From the NCBI RefSeq assembly GCF_900142985.1, contig NZ_LT670849.1:3844001-3908000 (forward strand): a DNA stretch of 64,000 nucleotides, given 5' to 3'. The stretch's first letter is position 1, and the number at the start of each line of letters is the position of its first letter. Shown piece after piece: positions 7,705 through 15,814 of the stretch. The notes below the pieces were generated by a model, which did not search any database, was not told the origin of the DNA, and saw nothing but the letters and a program-made list of their open reading frames with translations. The position numbers and the translations under genes are program-made. Source of the stretch: Bradyrhizobium erythrophlei (GTDB taxonomy: Bacteria > Pseudomonadota > Alphaproteobacteria > Rhizobiales > Xanthobacteraceae).

Positions 7705-8643
7705 TCACTTGCACATGAATCTGATGATTTGCTCGGCGACAGCGCGGGGGGCTTCTTCAGGCATATAGTGCCCACAGCCAGCAAACACACTACCCCGCAC
7801 ATCCGCCGCGACCAGGCGCATCGTGTCGAGCAGCATGGCTCCGACTCCGGCATCCGCGCCGACTGCGAGTACCGGCATGGCGAGCTTGCGCTCGGCGCGC
7901 GCCCGGCTGTGCGCAATTCCTTCGGGCCCGAGCGTGTGTCGCTGGTAGGAAAGCGCCGCCCGCGTCGCGCCGGGGGCTGCGTTGACACGCACATATTCAG
8001 CGAGATCCGCCGGCGTGATCGTCCAGGGACGAGTGGATTTGGCCCTGAACAGCCAGGTCAGGAGTTCCCGCTCGCGTCCCTGCAGCAGGATCTCCGGCAG
8101 GTCATCGAGCCGGTTGAAGGCAAGGTGCCAGGTCTTCACATTCGTCTCCGCCGAGGGAATGCCGGCCGGCGGCGGCGAGGTGATGCCGGGCAACGCCGCG
8201 TCGAACAGGGCGAGCCGCCTCACGTCGCCCGGCCATTCGGCTGCATGGGCGTAGCCGATCCAGGTGCCCATATCGTGACCGACGATGTCGACAGGCCCGT
8301 TCGCCGTGAGTCCAAGCGCCTCGACGAAACCGTGAAGCTCGGCGGCCACCGTGCGCATCTCGTAGCCGGAGGCGGGCCGATCCGAGTCGCCCATGCCGCG
8401 CGGGTCGAGCGCAATCACGCGCCGGCCGGCCTTGGCGAGCAGCGGCATCACATAACGCCACGCGTACCAGCTCTGCGGCCAGCCGGGCAGCAGAAGGATC
8501 GGCGTGCCGCTGCCGCCTTCGACGAAATGCAGCCGCACGCCCTCGATGGCGACGGTATCGTGGTGGAATTGCGTCCAGAACGTCGCTGGGTCGAAGGGCG
8601 GCAACGTGTCCGCGGCAGAGGTTTGAACGATGTCATGGGTCAT
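7705..8643 (-). CDS. Alpha/beta hydrolase, epoxide-hydrolase/dehalogenase type
   Basis: A 312-residue hydrolase with the oxyanion-hole motif LLPGWPQSWYAWR, the DPRGMGDSDRP strand, and the nucleophile elbow VGHDMGTW, where Asp (about residue 124) replaces Ser. The Asp nucleophile is typical of soluble epoxide hydrolases and haloalkane dehalogenases. The C-terminal GCGHYMPEEAP supplies the catalytic His. The substrate cannot be read from the sequence. It is on the same strand as the glutathione transferase and a second alpha/beta hydrolase and may share a promoter region with them. Confidence 0.88.
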   Translation of the reverse strand: MTHDIVQTSAADTLPPFDPATFWTQFHHDTVAIEGVRLHFVEGGSGTPILLLPGWPQSWYAWRYVMPLLAKAGRRVIALDPRGMGDSDRPASGYEMRTVAAELHGFVEALGLTANGPVDIVGHDMGTWIGYAHAAEWPGDVRRLALFDAALPGITSPPPAGIPSAETNVKTWHLAFNRLDDLPEILLQGRERELLTWLFRAKSTRPWTITPADLAEYVRVNAAPGATRAALSYQRHTLGPEGIAHSRARAERKLAMPVLAVGADAGVGAMLLDTMRLVAADVRGSVFAGCGHYMPEEAPRAVAEQIIRFMCK

Positions 8644-8762
8644 GGTGCATTCCTGATCATATCGAAAGAGACCTCTTCCAAATTTGGCAAATGCTCAGTC
8701 GAGCAGCTTCAACGCGCTATCGTCCGGCGCACCGACAGCGCCGGACTATGAGGCTGCTGGGC

Positions 8763-9599
8763 TTACTGCTCGAGGAAAGCGAGTGTCTGCTGAACGAAGG
8801 CGGCATGGTACTGGAAGATGCCGCCGTGCCCGGCGTCAGGGAAAATGCTCAATTGCGCATTCGGCAGCCGACGAGCGAGCTCGAATGAGTTGAACGACGG
8901 CACCATCACGTCGTCATCGCCATTGACGACTAGGACGGGATGCTGAACCGTCCCGAGTGCTGTGGCATCACCCTGTCCCCAGGCACCGATCGCCGCAATC
9001 TGAGCCTGAATAGTTTCGTTGCTTACGGGCGTGTCGAGATCCTTGGTGCGTTCTTTCAGCCGCCGCAGGAAGTCCTCAGCCGCCGCCTGGCCGTTCTTGG
9101 TCTGTGTAAAGAAAAGAAATTGCTTCGGGTGCTTGTTGGTGGCGCCTGCCTTCCCGAATGCGTCCTGTAGAACGGCACCGACATTCGCGATGCCTTCGCC
9201 GCCCGCCGGGCCGGTGCCCGCGAGGACGATTTTACGTACCAGACCGGGTTGTTGTTGTGCGATGAGCTGGGCGACGAAACCGCCGAGCGAGAAGCCCAGC
9301 AGATCGACTTTGCTAAAACCCAGGGCGGCTATGAATGTAGCGGCGTCCCGAGCCATCTCCTCGACGGTTTTGGGTGTCGAACCTCCGGACCCGCCGACCC
9401 CGCGATTGTCGAACGCGATCACGTGGTGCTTCCCTGCCAGGCCGTCCACGATCCTCGGATCCCAGTCCTCCAATACAGCCGTTAGATGGTGGAGGAGAAC
9501 GACGGGAGTCCCGCCCTTCCTGCCAACTTCCCGGAACACGAATTTCGTGCCGTTCACATCGACAGATTGGGTCGTCGCATTTTCAAAGGTCGTGCTCAT
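8763..9599 (-). CDS. Alpha/beta hydrolase (serine nucleophile)
   Basis: A 278-residue alpha/beta hydrolase: VVLLHHLTAVLEDWDPRIVD (oxyanion region), AFDNRGVGGSGG, nucleophile elbow LGFSLGGFV with Ser near residue 104, acid in VVNGDDDVMVP, and His in DAGHGGIFQ. This is the complete triad of chloroperoxidase/esterase-like enzymes. The length is normal. It lies 119 bp upstream of the Asp-type hydrolase on the same strand. The 262-bp stretch above it has two direct TCGCGAGG copies (about 9620-9645) that could be a regulator site. The substrate is unknown. Confidence 0.88.
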   Translation of the reverse strand: MSTTFENATTQSVDVNGTKFVFREVGRKGGTPVVLLHHLTAVLEDWDPRIVDGLAGKHHVIAFDNRGVGGSGGSTPKTVEEMARDAATFIAALGFSKVDLLGFSLGGFVAQLIAQQQPGLVRKIVLAGTGPAGGEGIANVGAVLQDAFGKAGATNKHPKQFLFFTQTKNGQAAAEDFLRRLKERTKDLDTPVSNETIQAQIAAIGAWGQGDATALGTVQHPVLVVNGDDDVMVPSFNSFELARRLPNAQLSIFPDAGHGGIFQYHAAFVQQTLAFLEQ

Positions 9600-9861
9600 T
9601 GCAGTTCTCTCGGTTATTCGCGAGGTTAGATAACGATCGCGAGGGGTTGATCTGTAGAATGACGATCGTGCGTGGAACGCTATTGCCGTGATGACAGGTG
9701 CAATTGCGACCTCAGGAGCCAGGCAAGTCGGGTCATTCGGTTCGACGTTGCAGACCGCAATCGCGCTTTATCGCTCCAGAACAAATTTGGCCGAGGAAGT
9801 TCTGCATACTTGAGGGCCGGCTTGCGGCCGACAACCTGCCCTCGGTCTGCCGCGCGCAGCG

Positions 9862-10800
9862 TTATGTCTCAGCCTTGGCCGCAGCGGCCGCGCTCCAGAG
9901 GGAGCCGAGATTGGCGCGATCGGGATATAGCTCGAGCATATTGTAGTAGAGATCCCGCGCGGTTTTAGTTGTCTCATTTAACCGGATGAAGTCGCGTATG
10001 TATCGGCGAGTTTCTTCGACATTTCGCGGACTATCATCGTTGCTGGGAATCTTGTGTCCGGCAACAACCGCCGACGGTTTCAGAGCGTCGATTTTGTCAA
10101 GCGCCGCAATCCATTCCGATCGGGTTTGCCTGTTCGATTCGCCGAGAAATGGGTGAATGCCATTGTAGACGACGTCACCAGCGACGACCAATCCGATCGA
10201 CGGGACGTGAAGACACGTCGTGTCGTCGGTGTCCGTATGACCGACTCTGACAACGATCAATTTATTTCCTTCCAATTCAATCTCGTTGCCTTCCAACGGA
10301 TCCGCGATGGAAATAACGTCTGGAAGGTTCGGAAACTGCTTGCGCCGATCGTCCAATCTTTCCGGCGTGATCTGGCGCTTCATTTTCGCAACGACCTCAC
10401 GTGTCGCAAGCGCTTGCACGTTTGGGAAGCGATCTTGTAGAATCTTTAGCCCGAAAAAGTGATCGGGATGTCCGTGAGTGACATAAATTGCCTTCAGCGA
10501 TTTTCCGCTCGCAACAATGGCATCTGCCAAGCCATTGCACTGCTCCACCGTCATGAAGGTGTCTACGAGGACCGCGTCCCGCTCTCCGTAGATTAGGGTC
10601 GCCGAATTGGCGATCCATATCAGTGACTCTTTACCCGGCGGCACGTTACCCGGCGGCACATCACGGCCGGCGCGAATGGCGGTAAATACTCTGTACCCGA
10701 CTGTGGGCGTTTTAGGCGCCGGATCTGCGTTTCCGACTCCCGGCATCATGGGAAGCATGACTGCCAGAGAAGCAAGTTTAATCACATCTCGACGCTTCAT
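9862..10800 (-). CDS. Exported MBL-fold metallo-hydrolase
   Basis: A 312-residue protein with an N-terminal signal sequence starting MKRRDVIKLASLAVMLPMMP. The metallo-beta-lactamase core has VTHGHPDH (HxHxDH), a third His in VRVGHTDTDDTT, and the Asp in LVVAGDVVYNGIHPF. A final His lies in VVAGHKIPS. It probably hydrolyses an ester, lactone or thioester in the periplasm; lactonase and beta-lactamase are alternatives. It is transcribed divergently from a TetR regulator across a short AT-rich region containing dyads, so it is the obvious candidate target of that regulator. Confidence 0.87.
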   Translation of the reverse strand: MKRRDVIKLASLAVMLPMMPGVGNADPAPKTPTVGYRVFTAIRAGRDVPPGNVPPGKESLIWIANSATLIYGERDAVLVDTFMTVEQCNGLADAIVASGKSLKAIYVTHGHPDHFFGLKILQDRFPNVQALATREVVAKMKRQITPERLDDRRKQFPNLPDVISIADPLEGNEIELEGNKLIVVRVGHTDTDDTTCLHVPSIGLVVAGDVVYNGIHPFLGESNRQTRSEWIAALDKIDALKPSAVVAGHKIPSNDDSPRNVEETRRYIRDFIRLNETTKTARDLYYNMLELYPDRANLGSLWSAAAAAKAET

Positions 10801-10886
10801 TTTGAAATCCCGCTTTCAAGGACAAGGCAGCATTCCCGCAACAGATGGCGGACCATCAGAGAGGGAGATGTGGATGGCATCTATTA

Positions 10887-10915
10887 ATGATGATTATCAT
10901 GATTATATTCATGAT
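10887..10915. promoter_or_regulatory. Overlapping operator-like dyads between the MBL hydrolase and the TetR gene
   Basis: Two overlapping inverted repeats lie in an AT-rich island: ATGAT-4-ATCAT at 10887-10900 and ATCATGA-6-TCATGAT at 10896-10915, the latter with perfect 7-base arms. TetR-family repressors usually bind such sites in the divergent promoter region next to their own gene. The site lies 41 bp before the proposed TetR start and 86 bp before the MBL gene start, suiting control of both. Confidence 0.6.
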
Positions 10916-10955
10916 ATCTATCCTGTATAAAGTCAAGGCATTCGGAGTGGCCCAC

Positions 10956-11507
10956 GTGAAAGTGAGCAAAGAGCAGGTTGCGGAGCATCGAATACGGATC
11001 TTGGCCGCTGCGGCGCGCCTGTTTCGCCAGCGCGGCTTCGACGATGTGACTGTGGCGGACGTAATGAAGGATGCGGGTCTGACCCACGGAGCGTTTTATG
11101 GGCATTTTTCTTCCAAAGAGGCGCTGATTGCAGAGGCTGTGGGGCAAGCCCTGCCGTCGGCTCCTGACCAAGCCAAGCCCCGCCGCGCTGCCATGGAATT
11201 TGCCGACGGTTATCTCAGCGTTAAGCACCGCGACAACCGACCCACTTCTTGTCTGTTTTCAAGTCTGGGAACGGAAGCCGCGCGGGGCTCTGCTGATCTC
11301 CGGCACAGAATGACGGAGGCCGTCTGCAGGCGGATCAATCATCTCAGTGTCGACGCGGAAGGCGATGGGCCCAAGGAGAAACGGCGTGCGGCGATTGCCG
11401 CCTGGTCGGCCATGGTCGGTGCGATGGTGCTTGCCCGTCTCGTCGACGACGATAAACTCTCGAAGGAAATCCTGAGCGCGACGCGTGCGTCACTGCCGCT
11501 GGTTTAA
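10956..11507 (+). CDS. TetR-family transcriptional regulator
   Basis: From a GTG at 10956 the frame gives 183 residues. The N-terminal helix-turn-helix is RIRILAAAARLFRQRGFDDV, then TVADVMKDAGLTHGAFYGHF, the standard TetR_N signature. The C-terminal ligand domain begins around residue 75. Upstream in-frame ATGs would add residues encoded by the operator-like AT-rich region, so they are disfavoured. Context suggests it represses the divergent MBL hydrolase and perhaps itself in response to a small aromatic or ester. The ligand is unknown. Confidence 0.87.
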   Translation: MKVSKEQVAEHRIRILAAAARLFRQRGFDDVTVADVMKDAGLTHGAFYGHFSSKEALIAEAVGQALPSAPDQAKPRRAAMEFADGYLSVKHRDNRPTSCLFSSLGTEAARGSADLRHRMTEAVCRRINHLSVDAEGDGPKEKRRAAIAAWSAMVGAMVLARLVDDDKLSKEILSATRASLPLV

Positions 11508-11567
11508 CCGTGTGACCTCCGAAGAGCGGACACCAGTCGGGCTAGTCGGCGCCATCGGTGAGACCAG

Positions 11568-11696
11568 TTGGTTTCCCATCTTGTTCATGAAACGCCGCAA
11601 GGCTGGGCCATGCGGAGCCGTTTCTGGCTGGGCGAGATTGATCCGGTCCAAACCCGTAAGCCTCCGCCGGAAGTGCTGAAGGAGAAGGTAGGTGAC
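11568..11696 (+). pseudogene. Probable DAPG-hydrolase (PhlG-like) fragment
   Basis: An open stretch reads LVHETPQGWAMRSRFWLGEI followed by a proline-rich tail. The 'H-x-x-G-x-x-MRSRFWLG' block resembles the C-terminal region of the DAPG hydrolase (PhlG) family, which cleaves C-C bonds of acylated phloroglucinols. Only about 40 residues survive, and the similarity stops where the convergent integrase gene ends. It is best read as a truncated relic, perhaps cut by the integration event. The family call is from memory of the motif and moderate at best. Confidence 0.4.
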
Positions 11697-13067
11697 TCAG
11701 GCCTGCGCGCCGCCCTTGATCAACATCACCTTCTTGGGATCGAGCCAGTGGTCGATCCTATCAGCCCAATGCTGCATCAGCTTCGTGCGCGAGCCGATAA
11801 GTGCGAGCGGTCCGTGCTTCTTGTAGAGTCCTTCCACAGTTGAATTGTCGAGATGCGCGAGCTGCAGCTCGACGACATCGCCATCCCATGCCTTGGCGTC
11901 CTTGATCTCTTCGTGGTGAGACAGGGTCGAGAAGGTGGTCCGGAATCCGTGGGCACAATGATCAGTCTTGGTGTCAATGCCAAGCAGCCGCAACCGCTTG
12001 TTGAGCGTGTTGTTTGATAGCGGCGCGTCTTTCGAGCAGGAAAACGCGTACCGGCGATGGCCGGTCAACTTCTGAAGGCTGCGGAGGATTGCGAGTGCCT
12101 GCCGTGACAAGGGCACCACATGGTCCCAGCCCGTCTTCATTTTTGTGGCAGGAATAGTCCAGCGCTTGGCATCCCAATCGACCTCGCTCCACTCCATTTC
12201 ATTGACCATGCCGGGGCGAGGAATCGTCAGCGCATCGAAGCGCAAGGCAAGCCCGACGACGTCACTAAACCTCGCTCTCATCCACGGTGCGCTGATGAGC
12301 TTGAAGACGCGTGTCACGTCGCGTGGTTCGGTAACGCCCGGACGCGGCGTCGAAATGTTGGCAATCATCTGCCCATTCAGGTTTCGGAATGGATTGTAAC
12401 CGTCGCCTTCGACATCGGCATAGTCGCAGATTTGCTCACAGATGCTGCGCACGCGGTCCCGGGTTTCCAGCTTTCCCTCGGCTTCGTATGAACGCATGAA
12501 AGCGAGCACGTCCGGACGCTTGATGTCCTGCCTGCACAGCTTGCCGAAGCGATTCTTGATGTAGCCGACGCGCAGTTCAAGAACCTCGATGGTCTTGGGA
12601 TCGCGCACCGCGACGATCCTGCCGCGCTTGACCTTTTCGACCTTCTTCTTTGCGAGCCACTCGTCGGCCCATTGCCCGAAAGGCCGGGCGGCGGCCTGCC
12701 TGTGCTTGTCGAGCTGCTTCTCGATGCTTGGGTCTTTGCCTTCCTTGAGCAGATCTTTGGCTTTGTCGCGCTCGCGCCGCGCGTCTGCGAGCGAGAACGT
12801 CCCATCCTTGCCGTTGCCGTAGGGGCCGATGGAGTAGGTTTTCTGGCGGCCATGGAAGCGGTAGTCCATCCGCCAGAGCTTCGAGGAAGCGTTGCCAGGC
12901 CTGCTCACGTCCGGAGTGACGAAGAGATAGAGCCAGCCGCCGGTCACGTCGGAAATTTTGGCGGGACTCCACGCGCCCTTGACGAAGTTCGGTCGGGCGG
13001 CGCGGCAATCGACGTCGGTCCTGATCTGCTTGGGATTGGCGCACGCGCTGCCGTTCTTGCCGGCCAT
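11697..13067 (-). CDS. Tyrosine-type integrase of an integrative element
   Basis: A 456-residue P4/DUF4102-like phage integrase. The N-terminal arm domain includes WRMDYRFHGRQKTYSIGPYG and the helix LADARRERDKAKDLLKEGKD. The catalytic domain retains Arg in RPGMVNEMEWSEVDW, Lys in ATKMKTGWDHVVPLS, HGFRTTFST (HxxR), LAHLDNST and the Tyr in EGLYKKHG. I chose ATG 13067 because GGAATTGAG sits just upstream; the frame is open further 5' without a good site. The gene starts 222 bp from the 3' end of tRNA-Leu and reads away from it, the usual layout for a tRNA-targeted island. Confidence 0.9.
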   Translation of the reverse strand: MAGKNGSACANPKQIRTDVDCRAARPNFVKGAWSPAKISDVTGGWLYLFVTPDVSRPGNASSKLWRMDYRFHGRQKTYSIGPYGNGKDGTFSLADARRERDKAKDLLKEGKDPSIEKQLDKHRQAAARPFGQWADEWLAKKKVEKVKRGRIVAVRDPKTIEVLELRVGYIKNRFGKLCRQDIKRPDVLAFMRSYEAEGKLETRDRVRSICEQICDYADVEGDGYNPFRNLNGQMIANISTPRPGVTEPRDVTRVFKLISAPWMRARFSDVVGLALRFDALTIPRPGMVNEMEWSEVDWDAKRWTIPATKMKTGWDHVVPLSRQALAILRSLQKLTGHRRYAFSCSKDAPLSNNTLNKRLRLLGIDTKTDHCAHGFRTTFSTLSHHEEIKDAKAWDGDVVELQLAHLDNSTVEGLYKKHGPLALIGSRTKLMQHWADRIDHWLDPKKVMLIKGGAQA

Positions 13068-13289
13068 CTGCTCAATTCCTTTATTCGGAAAAGCGAAAGT
13101 CGTTGTGAACGTTTGTTCTCCCGATACCAGCAGGATACCAGCAAAAATACCAGCAAATCGGGCGGCTGGGATCGGAGGAGAACAAACGGTGACGAACAAG
13201 AATGTACGCGGAAATGCCTATTTTTCAAGGGTTTCCGAGCACTGCGCGAACGATTGCGGACGATTTAGAACGGGCTTGAACAGCCTAGT

Positions 13290-13374
13290 TGGTGCCCCTG
13301 GCCGGAATCGAACCAGCACTCCTTGCGGAACTCGATTTTGAGTCGAGCGCGTCTACCAGTTCCGCCACAGGGGC
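13290..13374 (-). tRNA. tRNA-Leu (anticodon CAA)
   Basis: The minus strand folds as an 85-nt class II tRNA. The acceptor GCCCCTG pairs with CAGGGGC, and the anticodon stem CTCGA/TCGAG encloses CTCAAAA, giving anticodon CAA for UUG. A short variable arm and T-loop GGTTCGATTCC follow, and CCA is encoded. Its 3' end faces the integrase gene, so it is the likely attachment site of the element. I did not find a second copy of its 3' end in the window. Confidence 0.95.
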
Positions 13375-13512
13375 CTTCGGTCGGCCGCTGTAGGCGTCGC
13401 GAAGCCGGCGGAATATAGCGGCAGGCCGCTTCCGGTCAACCCGCTGTGAAGAGGGTTGGCTCGACAGGGGCATTGTCACGGGATAGTCAGCGTGGCTGGC
13501 AGGAGGCTCTTG

Positions 13513-14049
13513 ATGTCGAATATGACAGCCGTGTCCCCGATTTCGCGTCGCACATCGCCCGCGATGGCCGCAGCGCTTGCGGTTGGCGCCATCGCGGCCG
13601 TGACGTTGACCGGCGCATGGTATTTCCAGCTCGTGCTCGGCCTTCAGCCTTGCCCGCTGTGCCTGGAGCAGCGCTATGCCTACTACCTCGCGGTGCCGTT
13701 GGCGGCCGTGATCGCGCTCGCCGCCGGGCTCCATGCGCCGCGTCCGGTCCTGATTGGCGGGCTTGTCCTTCTGGCGCTCGCCGCGCTCGCCAATGCCGTG
13801 CTCGGCGGCTATCACGCCGGCGTGGAATGGAAATTCTGGGCGGGGCCGTCGGATTGCACCGGCCCGGTCGGCAATCTCGGCAGCGCAGGCTCGCTGCTGG
13901 AGCGGCTCGATACGGTCAAGGTCGTCATGTGCGACGAGGTGCAGTGGAAGTTTCTGGGCCTGTCGCTCGCCGGCTACAACGTGCTGATCTCGCTGTTGAT
14001 GGCGGCGATCGCGATTTGGGGCGTCGCGAAGACGGCCCGGCAGAACTAG
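13513..14049 (+). CDS. dsbB: Disulfide bond formation protein B
   Basis: A 178-residue inner-membrane protein with four hydrophobic helices. The quinone-side active site is QPCPLCLEQR in the first periplasmic loop. A second loop has DCTGP and VVMCDE, the cysteine pair that re-oxidises DsbA. ATG 13513 has AGGAGG six bases upstream; the longer frame from 13456 lacks one. The last bases form CTAG, in which the stop codons of this gene and the convergent AbrB-like gene overlap. It moves electrons from DsbA to ubiquinone. Confidence 0.92.
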   Translation: MSNMTAVSPISRRTSPAMAAALAVGAIAAVTLTGAWYFQLVLGLQPCPLCLEQRYAYYLAVPLAAVIALAAGLHAPRPVLIGGLVLLALAALANAVLGGYHAGVEWKFWAGPSDCTGPVGNLGSAGSLLERLDTVKVVMCDEVQWKFLGLSLAGYNVLISLLMAAIAIWGVAKTARQN

Positions 14050-15131
14050 TCGTCCACATCCTCCTGCGGCCGTCCGAACAGGTGGACGATGCCGGGCGTT
14101 GCGATCGTCACGAAAATAAATCGCGACAGATGATGGGCCCCGACGAAGATCGGGTCGATGTGCAGCGTCAGCGCCAGGGCCAGCATCGCATCCATCGCGC
14201 CGGGCGCGAAGGCCACGAGCGCATCCGAGAAGCGTACCTGGGTGGCGAAGGCGACGATCGCGACGAACACAGCCGTAATCGCGCTGGCGACCGCGAACGA
14301 ACCAAGGCCGGCGGCGAGATGCCGAAGGAAGGTGGTCATCTTCATCCGCGAGAAGCGCGAACCGATCAGCGTGCCGATGCCGACGAGCGCAATACTCCGC
14401 ACGATCGGTGGCAGGCCGCCATCGATCCATCCCATGCCATGCAGCATCGCTGAGCCGATCATGGCGCCGAACAGCCAACTCGCCGGGAATTTCGCCATTC
14501 GAAGCACGAGTGACACCGCAACCGATGCGCCGATCAGCCCAACGAGCCCGAGCGGCGAGGCGACCGTCGTCGTTAGTGCCGGCACTGAAGAGGATGTCAG
14601 CCCGGCCGCCACCAGGATGACCGGAAGTGCGGCGGTCAGAATGATGACCCGCAGCGTCTGCACCACCGCGATCGCTGGCATGTCGGCGCCCTTTTCGATC
14701 GCGAGCACGGCGATCTGCGACAGCGCGCCGGGGCTGGCGGCCAGAAACGCCGATGTTCGGTCCCAGCCGTGCCGCCGCTGGAGGTAGTAGCTGGAGCCGA
14801 AGGTGGTGCAGAAGGTCGCGAGCGCCAGAAGGCCAATGGTCATGGGATAGGCGCCGATGTGCTGCAGCAGTTGGCGCGACATCAGCGAACCCAGGAGGAT
14901 GCCGAGCAGCACCAGCACCGCTTGCGTCAGATGGGCCGGGACGGCCATCTGCCGCCCCGTCATCGCGGCAGCAGCAACCGCGAGCATGGCGCCCGAGATC
15001 AGCCCGCCGGGCAATCCCGTGACAAGAAACAGGACGCCGCCGACCGTGCCGATCGCAAGCGTTTCAAGATATTGCAGGGTCTTGGCGCGGGTGGGGAGGG
15101 CATCCGCCAGCCATGTCGGGATTTGGCTCAC
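14046..15131 (-). CDS. AbrB-family (putative ammonia monooxygenase-type) membrane protein
   Basis: A 361-residue polytopic protein with about ten hydrophobic segments arranged as two similar halves. Each half has a GxLLG(S/T)-like turn and a conserved SPGALSQ/APGAMDAM motif (SPGALSQIAVLAIEKGADMP and FAPGAMDAMLALALTLHIDP). That duplication is the mark of the AbrB/AmoA-like membrane family (DUF4443-like names also appear), not the DNA-binding AbrB. A transport role is presumed; the substrate is unknown. It converges on dsbB with overlapping stop codons. Confidence 0.85.
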   Translation of the reverse strand: MSQIPTWLADALPTRAKTLQYLETLAIGTVGGVLFLVTGLPGGLISGAMLAVAAAAMTGRQMAVPAHLTQAVLVLLGILLGSLMSRQLLQHIGAYPMTIGLLALATFCTTFGSSYYLQRRHGWDRTSAFLAASPGALSQIAVLAIEKGADMPAIAVVQTLRVIILTAALPVILVAAGLTSSSVPALTTTVASPLGLVGLIGASVAVSLVLRMAKFPASWLFGAMIGSAMLHGMGWIDGGLPPIVRSIALVGIGTLIGSRFSRMKMTTFLRHLAAGLGSFAVASAITAVFVAIVAFATQVRFSDALVAFAPGAMDAMLALALTLHIDPIFVGAHHLSRFIFVTIATPGIVHLFGRPQEDVDD

Positions 15132-15230
15132 GGCGCCTTATGGCAAATCCGCACTCGCCGGACAAATGCGCGGATATGATCGCTGCAATGCACTCGGGCG
15201 CGGTGCCAGCCGGGATGGCGTGGCCTTGGG

Positions 15231-15330
15231 GGTGTGGACTTGGGGCCGTGGACTTGGGGCCGTGGAGTTGGGGCCGTGGAGTTGGGGCCGTGGACTTGGG
15301 GCCGTGGAGTTGGGGGCGTGGACTTGGGTA
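15231..15330. repeat. Tandem array of a 14-bp unit, about seven copies
   Basis: The unit CCGTGGACTTGGGG repeats about seven times head-to-tail. A C/G alternation at one position (GGACTT or GGAGTT) and a single extra G in the sixth copy show drift. The unit length is not a multiple of three, which argues against a coding repeat. It lies between the AbrB-like gene start (15131) and the psiF gene end (15394), in a G-rich strand that could form G-quadruplexes. It should vary in copy number between strains. Confidence 0.9.
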
Positions 15331-15347
15331 GGCTTTGGACAGCGGTC

Positions 15348-15374
15348 TCCCGTCCTCCGGTCGGGAGGACGGGA
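15348..15374 (-). terminator. Perfect 11-bp hairpin downstream of psiF
   Basis: TCCCGTCCTCC pairs perfectly with GGAGGACGGGA around a five-base loop. On the minus strand it begins 20 bases after the psiF stop. There is no clear T-run, so it may be a transcript-stabilising or intrinsic-like terminator. Confidence 0.5.
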
Positions 15375-15393
15375 TCTGATCGAGGTGACGCGA

Positions 15394-15630
15394 TTACTTC
15401 TTGCCCATTGCCGCCTTCTTGCACTCGGAGCGGAATTTCTTGCGCTCCTTGCCATGCAATCCCTTGGCGTCGGCTTCCTTGGAGCACTCGAGCGATTCGG
15501 CGCTGCGGGGCTTGGAGGTCTTCGCCGCCGTATCCGCGGCGGGCGCGGCCGTGGTTTGGGCGAAAACCGGGGTCGCGAACAACAGGAGCGACGCGCCGAG
15601 GGCGGCGGCCAAGCGAGAGGATATCGTCAT
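15394..15630 (-). CDS. psiF: PsiF-repeat protein, exported
   Basis: A 78-residue protein with a signal peptide (MTISSRLAAALGASLLLFAT..VFAQ) and one PsiF motif: ECSKEADAKGLHGKERKKFR followed by SEC, i.e. two cysteines 21 residues apart around KGLxGxxRxxF. PsiF proteins are phosphate-starvation-inducible in E. coli; their function is unknown. The start at 15630 excludes an upstream open frame with no signal peptide. Two paralogous secreted proteins with related Cys motifs follow on the opposite strand, which suggests a functional neighbourhood. Confidence 0.85.
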   Translation of the reverse strand: MTISSRLAAALGASLLLFATPVFAQTTAAPAADTAAKTSKPRSAESLECSKEADAKGLHGKERKKFRSECKKAAMGKK

Positions 15631-15814
15631 GAGAAACACCTCGAGGTTATTGGGGGTGCCACCGTTGCGCCGTGATGCTGAACCGCGCATGAATGACGCG
15701 CGCTGGTTTTTTCGCGACGCGATATTTTTGCCCAATCCGCGATGGCCGTTGTCACATGCCTTGGCTACGTTAGGATGGGGAACTACCGACCAGCATCCCC
15801 CAAGGAGAGCAAGG

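Noticed and set aside
13068..13289. Left attachment repeat of the tRNA-Leu element
   Set aside because: I looked for a second copy of the tRNA 3' end in the window by eye and found none, so no att site is reported.
15231..15330. Tandem repeat considered as a CRISPR array
   Set aside because: Units are 14 bp and contiguous with no spacers, and no cas gene is near.
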